Shown here: one piece after another, positions 21,119 through 31,829 of the stretch | How the letters are laid out: every line of letters starts with the position of its first letter | How positions within the stretch are numbered: position 1 is the first letter of the stretch | DNA from: [Phialemoniopsis] sp. UDSM-2020 | Lineage: Eukaryota > Ascomycota > Sordariomycetes > Thyridiales > Thyridiaceae | DNA length: 64,000 nucleotides | Direction: 5' to 3' | Assembly: GCA_018873225.1 (NCBI GenBank) | Contig: JAEILZ010000008.1 | Location: 2,356,001 to 2,420,000, forward strand | Notes under the pieces: generated by a model | Databases searched by the model: none | Told to the model about the DNA's origin: nothing | Seen by the model: only the letters and a program-made list of their open reading frames with translations | Made by a program: the position numbers and the translations under genes

Positions 21119-24100
21119 ATGAGTTTCGCTATCGAAGTCCCGGGCGAAGCTGTGCCCTTGAACTTCCAGGATCTCTGTCGGGCGCTCCAGGCAGGGACAT
21201 CTACCGACCATAACCAGAGGCAGTCTGCCAGCAGCCAACTTACCGAGTGGGAGGCACACAAAGACTACTTTCCTTCGCTTCAGGTATAGTGAACTTCCAA
21301 GACAGATGCCCACCATATGTACTAACATGGGCCCTCCCGTTTGCATAGACCGTCTACCTCGACAGATCCCTTCCCCACGAAATCCGATTTCTCGCCATCA
21401 TCCTCTTCAAGAACGGCATAGACAAGTACTGGCGCAATGCCTCGGGCAAAAACGCCATAAAAGCAGACCGAAAGCCTCTAATAAGGTCACGGCTGTTCCA
21501 AGGCACCATCGAAGAGGAGGACAAGCCTCTTGCCGCGCTCAACAGCGTTGCAGCCGCCAAGATCGTCCGCATCGACTACCCGCAGGACTGGCCCGATGCC
21601 CTCGATACGATCCTCCAGCTCCTCAGGGCCTCGAGGTCCAGCAACCCGGCCCATCTGTACGGCGCCCTCTCGATCCTCCTCCGGGTGGTCAAGGAGCTCA
21701 GCACGGCACGTCTACGCAGGTCGCAGACTGCGCTGCAAGGCGTCGCACCAGAGATGGTGCAAATCTTGGGGGAGATATACTCTGAGACCACTACAGTATG
21801 GCTCGAGTTCCTGACATCTGGCCGGGGAGACGAGGAGGTTGCGGACTACGCCATGCAGAACAGCTTGACGGCCCTCAAGACTGTAAGACGGCTTATGACG
21901 TCGGGTTACGAATATCCTCACCACTCCGACCTAGTACGGGAGGTATGGGGTCTGTCACAGTCACAATTTGGCCAATTCCTCGGCTTCATCAGTCACGACT
22001 CGAGAGTACCGGCCCCCTATCAGGATGACGTTGGGAAGCACCTGCTGCAGTTCACCAAACTCCATATCGAGATGTGTGAGGGACACCCAGCTAGTTTTGC
22101 CAACTTGCCAAACAGCCTTTCACTCGTCCACGCGTACTGGGAGCTCGTCGTTAACTTTGCCGAGGTCTTTGACAAGTCAGGGGGTATCCGACAGAGCACA
22201 GGTGAGGGCCCCGAAGGCAAGTCAAAGCTCGAGGGCCCGCTTCTCGAGAGGTTGGCACTGAAGGGGCTGCTCTTGCTGAAGAGCTGTATCGCTATGGTCT
22301 TCAAACCCCAGTTCACGTTCAAATATCGCAGCGCAGAGGTCAAGAAGGAGCAAGAGCAGGCTAGCAACCTGATCAAGACCGAGTTGCTCACAAACGACTT
22401 TGTACTACAGGTAGTCAATGTCATCATCACAAAGCTTTTCATCTTCCGACAGTCTGATCTACAGGCATGGGAAGAAGAACCGGAGGAATGGGAGTCGGTC
22501 GAAAGAGAAGCTGGCGAGGCGTGGCAGTGGCAGATACGCCCCTGCTCTGAGAGGGTCTTCCTGGATCTGCTCATACACTACAAAGACATTCTGGGACCGC
22601 CACTGTTGTCTTACTTTCAGACGGCCATGCAAGCAGACTCGGAGATTGTGATGAAAGAGGCAGTGTACACGGCGATGGGCTGCGCAGCAGCTACATTCCA
22701 CGCATTCTTCGACTTCAGCAGCTTTGTCGAGTCGACTCTTATCAAAGATGTCCAACAGCAGGGTCCTCTAGCCAAAGTTCTCCGACGCCGGATCGCCATT
22801 CTCCTGAGCCAGTGGGCACCGGTCAAGATGGAGGATCGAATCCGTCCCATTGTATTTGACATATTCCGTCACTTCATGAGCGCGGAAGACAAGGCGAATG
22901 ACGAGGTTGTCAGGATCACGGCCGCCAGGCAGTTCAAGGCCGTGGTGGACGACTTCGAGTTCAAGCCTGAGCTCTTCCTCCCTTACGCCTCTGACACACT
23001 GTCTCGGCTAGTCACCATCCTCCGTGAAGTCGAGATTGACGAGACTCGTCTGGCTATCCTGGAAACTACACAGGCTTGTGTGAGCCGCCTTGACAAGAAC
23101 ATTGCCGAGGTGAGCGATCAGATCATGGCTTCACTGCCGGTCATGTGGGACGTTGCAGGCCCAGAGAACTACATGATCAAGCAGTCTGTCCTGGGGCTAT
23201 TGTCGAACATAACTATGGCCCTGGGAGCGGACTCGCAGCGCTACCACCACTTAATACTTCCTTTGATCGACCAGGCCATGGATACCGAGTCTGCGATCCA
23301 TCAATTTCTTCTGGAGGACGCAGTGGATGTCTGGCGGTCTGTTATGACCATGACACCAGCGCCACTCACCCCAGAGCTATTGCAGCTCGAGCCACGGATC
23401 CTGCCCCTGCTTGAGTTCGACTCGGATGTTTCCGAGGGTGCAGTCGAGATCATCAAGCGATATATCGTGCTTGGACAGCAGAATCTTGTGGCAGACCAAG
23501 TCAGGCAGGCCACGCTCACTGGTCTAATAAAAGCAATGGATTCTAAGCACAGGGAGCAGGTTAGTTCTGCATCGACATGCTTGGAGTACATGATCCGTGT
23601 TGCGCAGGACTATGGTGGAGCAGAGGGGCTACGGCTGGTAGTCGCCAATCTCCACGACATGGGTTTTTTGACACATTTACTCAAGCAACTACACGAAGCG
23701 TGGCAAGCCCGGCAGGCCACAGGTCCCAAGGCGAGGCCGAGCCGGCTCGACACCATCAAGAAGACACAGTACTTTGGCATCCTGGCTCGGATAGCCTACG
23801 CGGACCCGGAGCTCTTTGCGCAGATCCTCACGTCGACGGGGGAGGACCTGGCGCGGACGTGGACGTGGCTGCTGGACGAGTGGTTCGAGTCGTCGGGCAA
23901 CATGGCCGACATTGAGCCGCAAAAAATGTCGTGCCTGGCGCTGACGCGCATGACCGAGCTGCCAGAGCCCGTGCAGTCGGTGACGCTGTCGCGCCTGCAG
24001 GACTATCTGGGCATGTGGACGGTCGTGGTGGCCGACGTGCACGAGGGCGACGTGCGGGCCCCGGACGCGCTGGTCTGGACCGAGGTGAAGGTGGATGAGT

Positions 24101-24312
24101 GGGACTCGCCGGCGGCGGCGGGGGAGAAGGAGTTCCTGTCGCGCGACCCCGTGCATAGAGACACGACGTTTGCGTTTGTGCAGGGGCGCCTGCAGGCGCT
24201 GGTCGAGAGGGTGGGTGGGCAGGCTCGCTTCTCGGAGGAGTGGCTCGTCAACGTCGACAGGGAGATCGTGGTCGAGTTTGAGGGGCTCCTGCAGGGCCGG
24301 ACGACGGGTTAG
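21119..24312 (+). CDS. KAP120: Importin-beta family karyopherin Kap120 (importin-11 type)
   Basis: This is a nuclear transport receptor; yeast Kap120 imports ribosome-biogenesis and other cargo. Exons 21119-21283 and 21349-24312 are joined across an intron with GTATAG donor, TACTAAC branch site and TTGCATAG acceptor, giving 1042 aa (yeast protein about 1030). The N-terminus is an importin-beta N-terminal (Ran-binding) domain: RQSASSQLTEWE then the HEIRFLAIILFKNGIDKYWR block. HEAT-like helices fill the remainder, including the conserved NSLTALKTVRRLMTSGYEYP segment of the importin-11 branch. No stop or frameshift is seen. Confidence 0.9.
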
Positions 24313-24682
24313 TTTGCGTTGTGCCGGGCGCTGAGAGATTGAGGAGTCACGGGGAGTGCAGTGATGGGGATGGGATGAGTTGGAGTGGTGGTTTTGGATG
24401 GGAGCTGGGATGATTAGAAGAGAGTTACATACATACATACCCCCTTTTTTAAGAAATGAAGAACGCGTAGATTATGAACCATCGTCGAGTCTAGCAACAC
24501 TTTCATCACTCGTAATCAGTCTTAAAATTATCTCCCTTGTTTGCATGGATGGCAGCCGCGTGGCATATAACATTCAGTCTGTCCTAAACTCTAGACAGAC
24601 CACTATATGAGCTCTTTGACCTGGGGCCGGACTCTCATTTTCTACCAACACACATTGACTATACACGCACCACACATCATCA
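24313..24682. other. Convergent spacer with ACAT microsatellite
   Basis: This lies between the 3' ends of KAP120 (+) and the oxidoreductase gene (-). It holds four tandem ACAT units at about 24426-24440 followed by a C/T run. Nothing else is seen. Confidence 0.6.
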
Positions 24683-25829
24683 TCACAGCCTGCTCGCGCC
24701 CTCCTGCGGAACCTTGACCACCACCTTGCCCCAGGTCTCCCGCCCGCCCAGCGCGACGAGCGCCTCGCTCACGCTGTCCAGGCCCACGAACTCGCGGTCC
24801 GTGAACTCGGTGCCCCGGTACTTGCCCGCCTCGACGAGCGCCATGATGCCCCGCCACACGCCCGGGATCGCCCCGGGCTCGTTCTTGCCGTACGCGCCCC
24901 AGTGCACGCCCACGAGCGAGATGTTCTTGAGCAGGACCTTGTTCATGGCCACCTTTTCGATCCGGCCGGCCGCGAACCCGACGACCACGATCCGCGCGTT
25001 CCACGCCGCGCACTTGGTGCTCAGGTCCACTGCTCCGACGGGGTCGAACACGACGTCGACGCCCCGCTTCCCCGGGGTCAGGTCGCGCACGGCGGCGGGC
25101 CAGGATTTCGCGTCGGCGTAGGACACGGCGTGGTCGGCGCCGAAGGACCGCGCGACGGCGCGCTTGTGTTCTGTGGACGCCGTGGCGATGACCGTGGCGC
25201 CGAGGGCCTTGGCGACCTGCACCGCGGCGAGGCCGACGCCGCCCGCCGCGGCGTGCACGAGGACGGTCTCGCCCGGCTGCACGTTTGCGCGCAGGGTCAG
25301 CGCGGCGTAGGCCGTGGGCGCCGTGACGAAGAGGCCGGCGGCCTGGGCGAAGGACCACCCCTTGGGGACGGGGAGGAGGCTGGACTCCGGGCAGGAGAGG
25401 CGCGTGGCGTAGGCGCCCTGGGCGGCGCCGAAGACGCGGGACCCGACGGGGAACTTTGGGGACGTGGTGGTCTTGGGGACAGACAGGACGACGCCTGCGA
25501 ACTCGGAGCCTGCTGTCCAGGGGAAGGCTGTGGGAGCGAGGTTAGATGCGATGTGTGCGGGTGGGTTTGGGGGGATACAAGCGGGCAACTTACGGGGTTG
25601 GTTCTGGTATTTGCCTTGGATCTGGAGGATGTCAAAGAAGTTTGTGGCGGCAGCGTGGACCTCAATGAGGTACTCGTCTGGGCCCGGGGTCGGGTCCGGG
25701 ATGGAGGAGACGGTGAGGTCTCTCGGACCCTGCGGGAGAAGAGGAGATGTGTTAGTGGGTTGTTATGAGAAGAGAAAGGGGATGGGAAGTGGTTACCTTG
25801 ACGTATTCTGCTATTCTGATGCCCTTCAT
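24683..25829 (-). CDS. Zinc-independent MDR quinone oxidoreductase with PTS1-like C-terminus
   Basis: This is a medium-chain dehydrogenase/reductase of the NADPH:quinone oxidoreductase type. Exons 25829-25797, 25729-25594 and 25527-24683, all GT-AG, give 337 aa, the family length. The start reads MKGIRIAEYVKGPRDL. The catalytic GroES-like part carries the NFFDILQIQGKYQ and PWTAGSEFAGVV blocks; the Rossmann part carries HAAAGGVGLAAVQVAK. The zinc-ligand cysteines of alcohol dehydrogenases are absent, as usual for quinone reductases. The last three residues are SRL, matching the peroxisomal PTS1 consensus, which suggests a peroxisomal enzyme. The exact substrate is not deducible. Confidence 0.9.
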
Positions 25830-26492
25830 CTTGAAAGAGTGGATGCCTTAGCTTTAAGCTCGTGTAAGCAGCCGATCCCGATAGTTCACAAGGATAGGTA
25901 TGTGTATACGAGTCGATGACGATATAGTACTATCACTAAAGTGAAATATAGACAACAGACGGCGAGGCAGATGAGATTGGAGATGACGGTATAAGAAATG
26001 AAGTATAAAGATAAATGAGATGTTTACAAGTGAGGTTGAGTGAGAGGTGCGGGTCTGGTCGCAGTACCGACGCCAATGCGGAGAGTACTTCGTAACGATC
26101 TGCGGGGAGCCGAGGCATCGCGCTTCGAGGCTATTTTAGTCGGCTTTCAACGTTTTACAGCATGCCCGATACAGAGTTACGAACTCACTGGCTTTCCAAG
26201 TTGACTAAGGCAATTGGTCTGCAGTCGAAATCTTCCTGATAATATTAACCACCGTTGTGTGAGCATTTATTTATATAAGTACGGTCAGAAACGCTATGCT
26301 TGCTAAATATTGTATGCTATGACAGCAACATGTGAATTAAACAATGGTCCATCAAAACTGCAAGCTGGCTCATACAACCCCCCAACTCTTTTAACTCCGA
26401 GCGCTCTCACAACTTGAGCGCGGGTATCCTTGCAACAACAAAAACCTCCTCCTTTCCACTCAACTAACACCCAACACACTCTCTCCCCGCAA
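25830..26492. other. Spacer, 663 bp
   Basis: This holds the promoter of the oxidoreductase gene and the 3' flank of the PAN-like membrane protein gene; both genes point leftward. It is AT-rich in places. No additional gene or RNA is seen. Confidence 0.5.
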
Positions 26493-27492
26493 CTACAACG
26501 CGATGACGGCACACGCGCTCTCGGCCGCGCCAGGCAGGTTCTTGCCCATGCGGTCCTTGAGAAAGCAGCTGGCCTGCGAGTGCGCGTAGATGGACGTGAT
26601 GTTGGAGTTGTACGTGACGGCCGCGCACTTTGTCTGGCCGTCGGAGCGCTTGTCGTTGAACGACAGGCAGTACTCGATGCAGTCCTCGAACGTGTAGACG
26701 AGCGTCTTGCCAATGTCCTTGACCTTGGCCGAGCTGCCGTCGGCGGCGCCCACCCCGTCCGGCCAGTCGGTGAAGCAGTAGGCCGTGAACTTGGTGCCGT
26801 CCTTGGAGTGGTAGGTCGAGGGCGTCGTCGACTGGCAGCTGTTGTCGGCGATGCCCGTCGTGCCCGTCTTGACGGGCACAAAGGACGATGTCGTCGACGT
26901 TGAAGATGATGAAGATATGGATGATGACGACGAGGATGTTGCGCTCGGTGCGGGCGTGGTCTGTTGTGAGCCGGCTGTCGTCCCGCTACTGACCTTCACG
27001 TGTTAGCATGGCTGCTCATGTTCATGCATGAGATAAGACAGTCCGAACGTACCCTGATGATGTTGATGCTGCCGGCGCGCTCTGTGTATTGTTCTTTTGA
27101 AGTCCGACACCCAGACCTGCACCCAAAGCCACACCGAGGACAATGAGGATCACCAGTCCCACGATCACCCAGAAGGCGGCGACAGACAAGCCCAGTATCC
27201 TCTTCTTGGGCTTCTCCGACTGTGGGGGCATCACCGACGGCGGCGCGTAGGGATGCTGCCATTGTCCTTGTTGTGAATAGTCCGGAGTGTGACCGCCTTG
27301 CGGATAGTCCGGGGTATGGACGCCTTGCTGGGGATATCCGGGTGTCTGGCCCACGGGCGCCGGGCCTACGGGCGCGTAGTGCTCGACATACTTTTGCGGT
27401 TGCTGTTGAACGACCTCGAGGCCGCCGTCCGACGTGGGAACGGCCTCGGCGCCGTAGCTGTTTTGCAGGTTGCCGTGTTGCTGCTGCGACAT
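26493..27492 (-). CDS. Single-span membrane protein with Cys-rich PAN/apple-like ectodomain, unknown function
   Basis: I do not recognise a named family. Exons 27492-27053 and 26988-26493 give 311 aa; the intron (GTACGT donor, TGCTAAC branch, GTCAG acceptor) is phase 2. Residues 1-95 are Gln/Pro/Tyr-rich with three imperfect repeats of the form TPxYxQxG (about 50-76). A KPKKR cluster precedes one long hydrophobic segment (about 101-131), which predicts the N-terminus in the cytosol and the C-terminus outside. A Ser/Thr-rich stalk follows, then a domain with seven cysteines. Its DCIEYC...KCAAVTYN...ASCFLKD order resembles PAN/apple domains, which bind sugars or proteins. It could be a cell-surface adhesion or sensing protein. 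It is divergent from the mitochondrial gene to the right. Confidence 0.8.
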
Positions 27493-28084
27493 CTTCTCTC
27501 ACTTCCTAGGCGGATACCAACGGCAGTATATTCTAGAGTCGTCCTGAGGCGAATTCCTACGCTGTCATCCGAGGACGTCGCTCCTCAGTGAGGAGAAGAC
27601 CAGCAAGACCGACGACAAGTCACACGGAAACGCGAGATGGTGATGACGGGTGACAATCAGGGAGAAGAAAGACCTGGACTGTCCCGTAGCAGGTAGCAAT
27701 CTGGCAGATGTACCCTTCCACATGGTGGTAAGGGTAGACTAGGCACCTTATTTACTGTCCCGTAATCATACCTACCTTGCCTGGCACACCCATGCAACGT
27801 CCAGAGGTTCGAGCCCGCATCATTAGCTCGAGATCGTTGACTGGGTCACTCGCACCATGACCGGTCCTACCCTTGTCTTAATGGAGCATCCATTTCGAGT
27901 GAGATCTGCTACGCAGCTAAGCATAAATTTGGCTCAGCCCCTTCTGCGCCGTACGACAAGCGCGCCAAATGCACGAGGGATCTGAACAGAATACTGAGAG
28001 TTGCTCATAGCACGCGATTTGCAAACAGCCTATGCCTGCCTGACTGTCTTCCAAACTTCAAGAAGCAAGTGCAAGATACAGGGC

Positions 28085-28095
28085 TTGCGATCGCA
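28085..28095. promoter_or_regulatory. Palindromic TTGCGATCGCA element
   Basis: A 10-bp perfect palindrome (TGCGATCGCA) sits in a divergent promoter. The same 11 bases occur at 58906-58916 beside the TATA box of the NmrA-like gene. A transcription-factor site is possible; the role is inferred only. Confidence 0.4.
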
Positions 28096-28642
28096 TGCTG
28101 ATTAGTGATCGACGATCGCTCGGCTCCAGGCACATCTCGCTGGTAATTGGGATTAGCGATCACCCACCTCCGCAAGAAGACAGCCCTACAGGCGCGAGAG
28201 CCAACGGGTAAAGGGGGCGCGGACAGGGGGACATTTCTCTCCCGTCCTATCCTGCTCGTGTAACTGGCCGTCGTTCCCAATCCCAGCAGGGTGCGTGCTC
28301 ATTCGCCGGTGGAAGCAGAACCCACTGTAAGCACTACCTAAATTTGCCAAGGCATGAGTTGTGAGTGCGATTGATGACAGGTGCTGTTCCGGAAGGATCA
28401 GCGCCGTTGGCTAAGTCGCTTGGTGGTAAGACATGGTCATCACAAGCGCGGTGTTGGTGGCTTTGATGTCAAGCTGCATACGAGAGGTAGTCTGGATCTT
28501 TTCGAGTATTTATGGTTCTCAGCTCAAGTGGCTTGGACTATGAATGATAGAAGTAGTTGGTGTGGGTAGAATTAAGACTAATTCCTTGAGGCTCAAATTG
28601 GACGACACCAAAAGCACAGGTGCCCACTTTAGATAGCATTGA

Positions 28643-28647
28643 CCAAT
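28643..28647 (+). promoter_or_regulatory. CCAAT box
   Basis: CCAATCA lies about 140 bp upstream of the mitochondrial protein start at 28789, a common HAP-complex distance for nuclear genes of mitochondrial proteins. Confidence 0.4.
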
Positions 28648-28788
28648 CAGAACCCTCACGAAAGTTTTCCACCCAAAATGATCCTATTCCGACATCTCGC
28701 CTGAGCTCTGCCTTGCCTTGCCCGTGCCTATCCAACACGACCTCTGTTTGTCCCAAACGAGGTCTACCACCCACCCCGCCAATCCAAT

Positions 28789-29994
28789 ATGCACCGACCT
28801 GCTCTCCGAGCCCTCCTGGGCAGGAGGCCAGAGCTCGTCAGAGCAGCAGTCGGCGGCCAGTCGAGTCAGACCACTGCTCGTTGCCTCTCCACGACATCCC
28901 CCCTACGAGCCGACGAGCAGCCACAACAGCCCAAGGCCGGCGATGCCAAACCCGCAAGGCCGACCCCTCGCCAGCGCTCCGCCGCCGCGGCTTCACAGCT
29001 CAGCGCTCTGGGCAGTAACAGCATCAAGTCCGACGCTGCTGCCTCACCGAGCCGTGGCATCGACGCCCGGTCCCTAGGAGCAGCCGCCGGCACCGCCCCT
29101 CGCGCCGGCACCCTCTCCACATCCAACAACATCATCAACGTCCGCAGCCTGCCCCGCACGCGCGGCAACAACCCTCCCGGGCCCAGCGGCGTCACCGCGC
29201 CAGGCCGCTTCCGCCCCGCCGGCAACAGGCCGCCAGGCGCTCCCAACACCTTCGCCCGCCGCCCTCCCGGCACCGGCGGCCCAGGAGCCCGAGCAGGACC
29301 AGGCGGTCGACGCCCGGGCGGTGCCAGGGGCGGACCCGGCGGTGGTGGCCGCGGCCGCAGGCGAGGCCGAGGAAGGGGCGACGAGGACCGCGGCCGCGAC
29401 CCCAAGGGCGGCAAGCTGATCTGGACGGCCGAGCAGCAAAAGTGGCTCGACGGCGTGCAGCAGGGCATCGCGACCGCCTACACGCCCTCGCTGACCCTCG
29501 AGTCGCTCATCGGCCACGGGCCCGCCACCAGCAGCGCCGCGGCGGCGCCCCTGTCGCACGTCGAGACGGCCCTGCGCGGCATGCGCCTCGTCGCCGGCGG
29601 CGAGGCCTTTTGCGCCGACGTGCGCAACCCGGCGCAGACGCAGGCCGACGTCGCTCAGTCTAGCGAAAGGCCCGTGTTCTTCCACGACGTCGCGGAGAGG
29701 GCCGCCTTCACCAAGGACCTCAAGGAACAGAAGCCGAGCGAGGAGGTGCAAAAGGCGATCCTGAGCAACATGGTCGAGGGCCGGTACGCCGACCCCAAGT
29801 TCGCGGCCTCGGCGGCCGATACGCTGGCCACGGTGCAGAACTACCACGACAGGGACGTCACGTACCAGCGCCAGGACATCAAGACTTTCGAGGACAAGGT
29901 GCGGGCCCTGCTGCCGAAGCAGAAGGCTGCTGCCGCTGCTGCCGCCGGTGGCAAGGCGGGCAAGGCGGGCAAGGGGAAGCAGGCTAAGGCATAA
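28789..29994 (+). CDS. Probable mitochondrial protein, Arg/Gly-rich; candidate mitoribosomal small-subunit component
   Basis: Single exon, 401 aa. The N-terminus (MHRPALRALLGRR and then RCLSTTSPLRA) is Arg-rich, lacks acids and looks like a mitochondrial presequence with a cleavage-type RCLSTT site. Residues about 125-205 are extremely Pro/Gly/Arg-rich (RGGPGGGGRGRRRGRGRG), typical of RNA-binding low-complexity tails. The second half is better ordered (WTAEQQKWLDG onward) and ends in Ala/Lys/Gly repeats. I suspect a fungal-specific mitoribosomal small-subunit protein because of the presequence, basic composition and the mtRRF neighbour, but this rests on character and not on a recognised motif. 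It is convergent with the RRF gene, 217 bp apart. Confidence 0.75.
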   Translation: MHRPALRALLGRRPELVRAAVGGQSSQTTARCLSTTSPLRADEQPQQPKAGDAKPARPTPRQRSAAAASQLSALGSNSIKSDAAASPSRGIDARSLGAAAGTAPRAGTLSTSNNIINVRSLPRTRGNNPPGPSGVTAPGRFRPAGNRPPGAPNTFARRPPGTGGPGARAGPGGRRPGGARGGPGGGGRGRRRGRGRGDEDRGRDPKGGKLIWTAEQQKWLDGVQQGIATAYTPSLTLESLIGHGPATSSAAAAPLSHVETALRGMRLVAGGEAFCADVRNPAQTQADVAQSSERPVFFHDVAERAAFTKDLKEQKPSEEVQKAILSNMVEGRYADPKFAASAADTLATVQNYHDRDVTYQRQDIKTFEDKVRALLPKQKAAAAAAAGGKAGKAGKGKQAKA

Positions 29995-30211
29995 GCAGCA
30001 ATGTAGCATATCTCTTCTATCTCACGCCCCTACTAAAGAGGCAGTAGCAATAGGGGAAAGAACACACACCATGTACTACTACATAGAACTATCAATCTCA
30101 AGGCACTTATATGTGCCGTGTTTGTACAAGACCTACAAAAGACATCCATTTACTATACAAGCTATCTTGCCTTCGTAATTTTTATACATTGACATCTCCA
30201 AGTAAAAAAGT

Positions 30212-31247
30212 TTAGAAGCTCCGCTGGCTATTGCTAACCTGCCTGAGCGCGTCCTTCTCGGCCCTGTCGATCCCCTCCATCTTCTTGTCCAGCAGCTTCT
30301 GCAGCTCCTTGTCGAGGCGGTACACGTCGTCCTGCGTCGCGCTCTTGTCCTTCTTCCACCCCTGGTGCTGCTTGTGCCTCTTCTGGCCCGCGAGCCGCAC
30401 CTGCTCCCGCCACTCGTGGCACACGTCCTTGACGCGCTTGGTCTGCACGTCCAGCGGCTCCGGCTGGATGCGCAGGAGCAGCACCAGCTCGTTGTCCGGG
30501 TCCGCCTGCGGCTGCTGGTTGAAGTCCGGGCTCGCCTGCACGGCGCTCATGACGGACTTCTTGGACGACGCCTCGTGCAGGCGTATCTCGATGGTGCGCC
30601 CGCCCTGCGGGACCACCATGGCGAGCTGGTCCAGCGGCACGACGGTGCCGCCCGCCGGCTCCTTGCTCGCGGCACCACCCTTGCCGGCCTTGGGGCTCGC
30701 GGGCTGGTCGTCGTGGTGGTGGTGCGCCATGCGCACGGGCAGCTTGCCGATGACGTCCGGGTTGAACCGCCCGCCGGCCTTGAGCTGCTTGAGCTTGTCC
30801 TGGTGGAACTTGTCGGTGCGCTCCCAGGCCTCCTCCAGGGCGTCAAAGTTGTAGTCGGCCGTGGCGGGCGGGCTGCCGGCCTTGGAGCGCTTGGGGTCCG
30901 ACTTGACGGCCGATACCGCGTCGTCGCGGTGCGAAGGGTCGACGGTGCTGGCAGAGTGCAGCTTGGACTTGTTCTTCTTGGCCGCGACTAAGCGGGTGTG
31001 GGAGAAGGTCCGGCATTGTGCGGGAAGAGGAGCGGGCGCTGCTGCTGGTGAGGAGGCATGCTGGGGGTAGCTCTGCCAGAGGGAGGAGGTTTGGGGAGTG
31101 GCCGTGGTTTGTCTGCGGGCGTAGAAGGTCAGTTATTAAACACAGCTTGCCAATCGGTGTATGGGAAGCTCCTTACAGGGCGGTTATTCTTGATATGCCA
31201 GAATTGGCCCTGCGCAGCAGGTTCTGCCCCGTTCGCAAGCTCGCCAT
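30212..31247 (-). CDS. RRF1: Mitochondrial ribosome recycling factor
   Basis: mtRRF splits the post-termination mitoribosome so that subunits can be reused. Exons 31247-31177 and 31112-30212 (intron GTAAGG...CCCGCAG) give 323 aa. The N-terminus MASLRTGQNLLRRANSGISR is an amphipathic Arg-rich presequence. The RRF domain occupies about 145-320. Its three-helix C-terminal part reads VKDVCHEWREQVR then a YRLDKELQKLLDKKMEGID helix, matching the RRF pattern of RNVRRD... and ...EIQKLTDKYI. Insertions in the middle (His-rich and Lys/Gly-rich) make it longer than bacterial RRF (about 185 aa), as in other fungal mtRRFs. TAG/TGA-free frame throughout. Confidence 0.85.
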
Positions 31248-31518
31248 CTTGGTGTGATATGCTGTTCTTGTTGGTGGTGATGCAGGAAGTCGGAGCTCCA
31301 CTGAAACGGCAGAAAGCTGTGCTGTTTTAGCGGACCCTGTTACTGGCGAGATGGCCTGCCAAGCGCGGCATCAGATCATGCAACGTCCGTGAGGAGCGGT
31401 CTCCTTTCGCTATGAAACATGCAGTTCCAGAAGCGACGTTTGCTAGATGCAACAGATAGACAAAAATAAAGACCATTTATCTGCAGAAATGGCAAAAAAA
31501 AAGAAATCACGAATATCA

Positions 31519-31591
31519 TGATCGCGGTCGGGATCGAACCGACGATCTTCTGCGTGTAAAGCAGACGCACTAACCACTATGCTACGCGACC
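31519..31591 (-). tRNA. tRNA-Val, anticodon UAC
   Basis: On the minus strand the 73-nt sequence folds as a standard cloverleaf: acceptor stem GGTCGCG with CGCGATC (one G-U pair) and discriminator A; D arm with GCAT/GTGC; anticodon stem TCTGC/GCAGA around loop TTTACAC, giving anticodon TAC; T arm GTCGG/CCGAC around TTCGATC. No intron. The genomic 3' end lacks CCA, as expected in eukaryotes. It sits between mtRRF and the WDR6/Rtt10 gene. Confidence 0.96.
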
Positions 31592-31829
31592 AGTATGATG
31601 AAAATTTGGCGCAAATCTCGGCCTAGCTAGCTAGTTGCAAACAGCCCCCTTTTTCTCACAATGACCATCGCCCAAGCTCAGTCACAATAAGACCAAGATC
31701 AGTATGATCACGCGTGATATTTGGCTCTACCTGAGCTTCTATAATATCTCTAGGGTATCTCTATACACCGTACTCCGGCCCCGATCCTTTCGTATGCATA
31801 GCTGCCTACGACAGCCCAACATCATCCCT

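Larger units (their letters stand above)
27493..28788. other. Divergent spacer, 1.3 kb
   Basis: It contains a cluster of GCGATCGC-like elements: TTGCGATCGCA at 28085-28095 and related GATTAGTGATCG and GATTAGCGATCA copies within the next 70 bp. A CCAAT box lies at 28643-28647 before the mitochondrial gene. No protein gene is credible. Confidence 0.5.

Noticed and set aside
24683..27492. Oxidoreductase plus PAN-like gene as a co-regulated pair
   Set aside because: Both point leftward with a 0.66 kb ordinary spacer and no shared motif; adjacency alone is not evidence.
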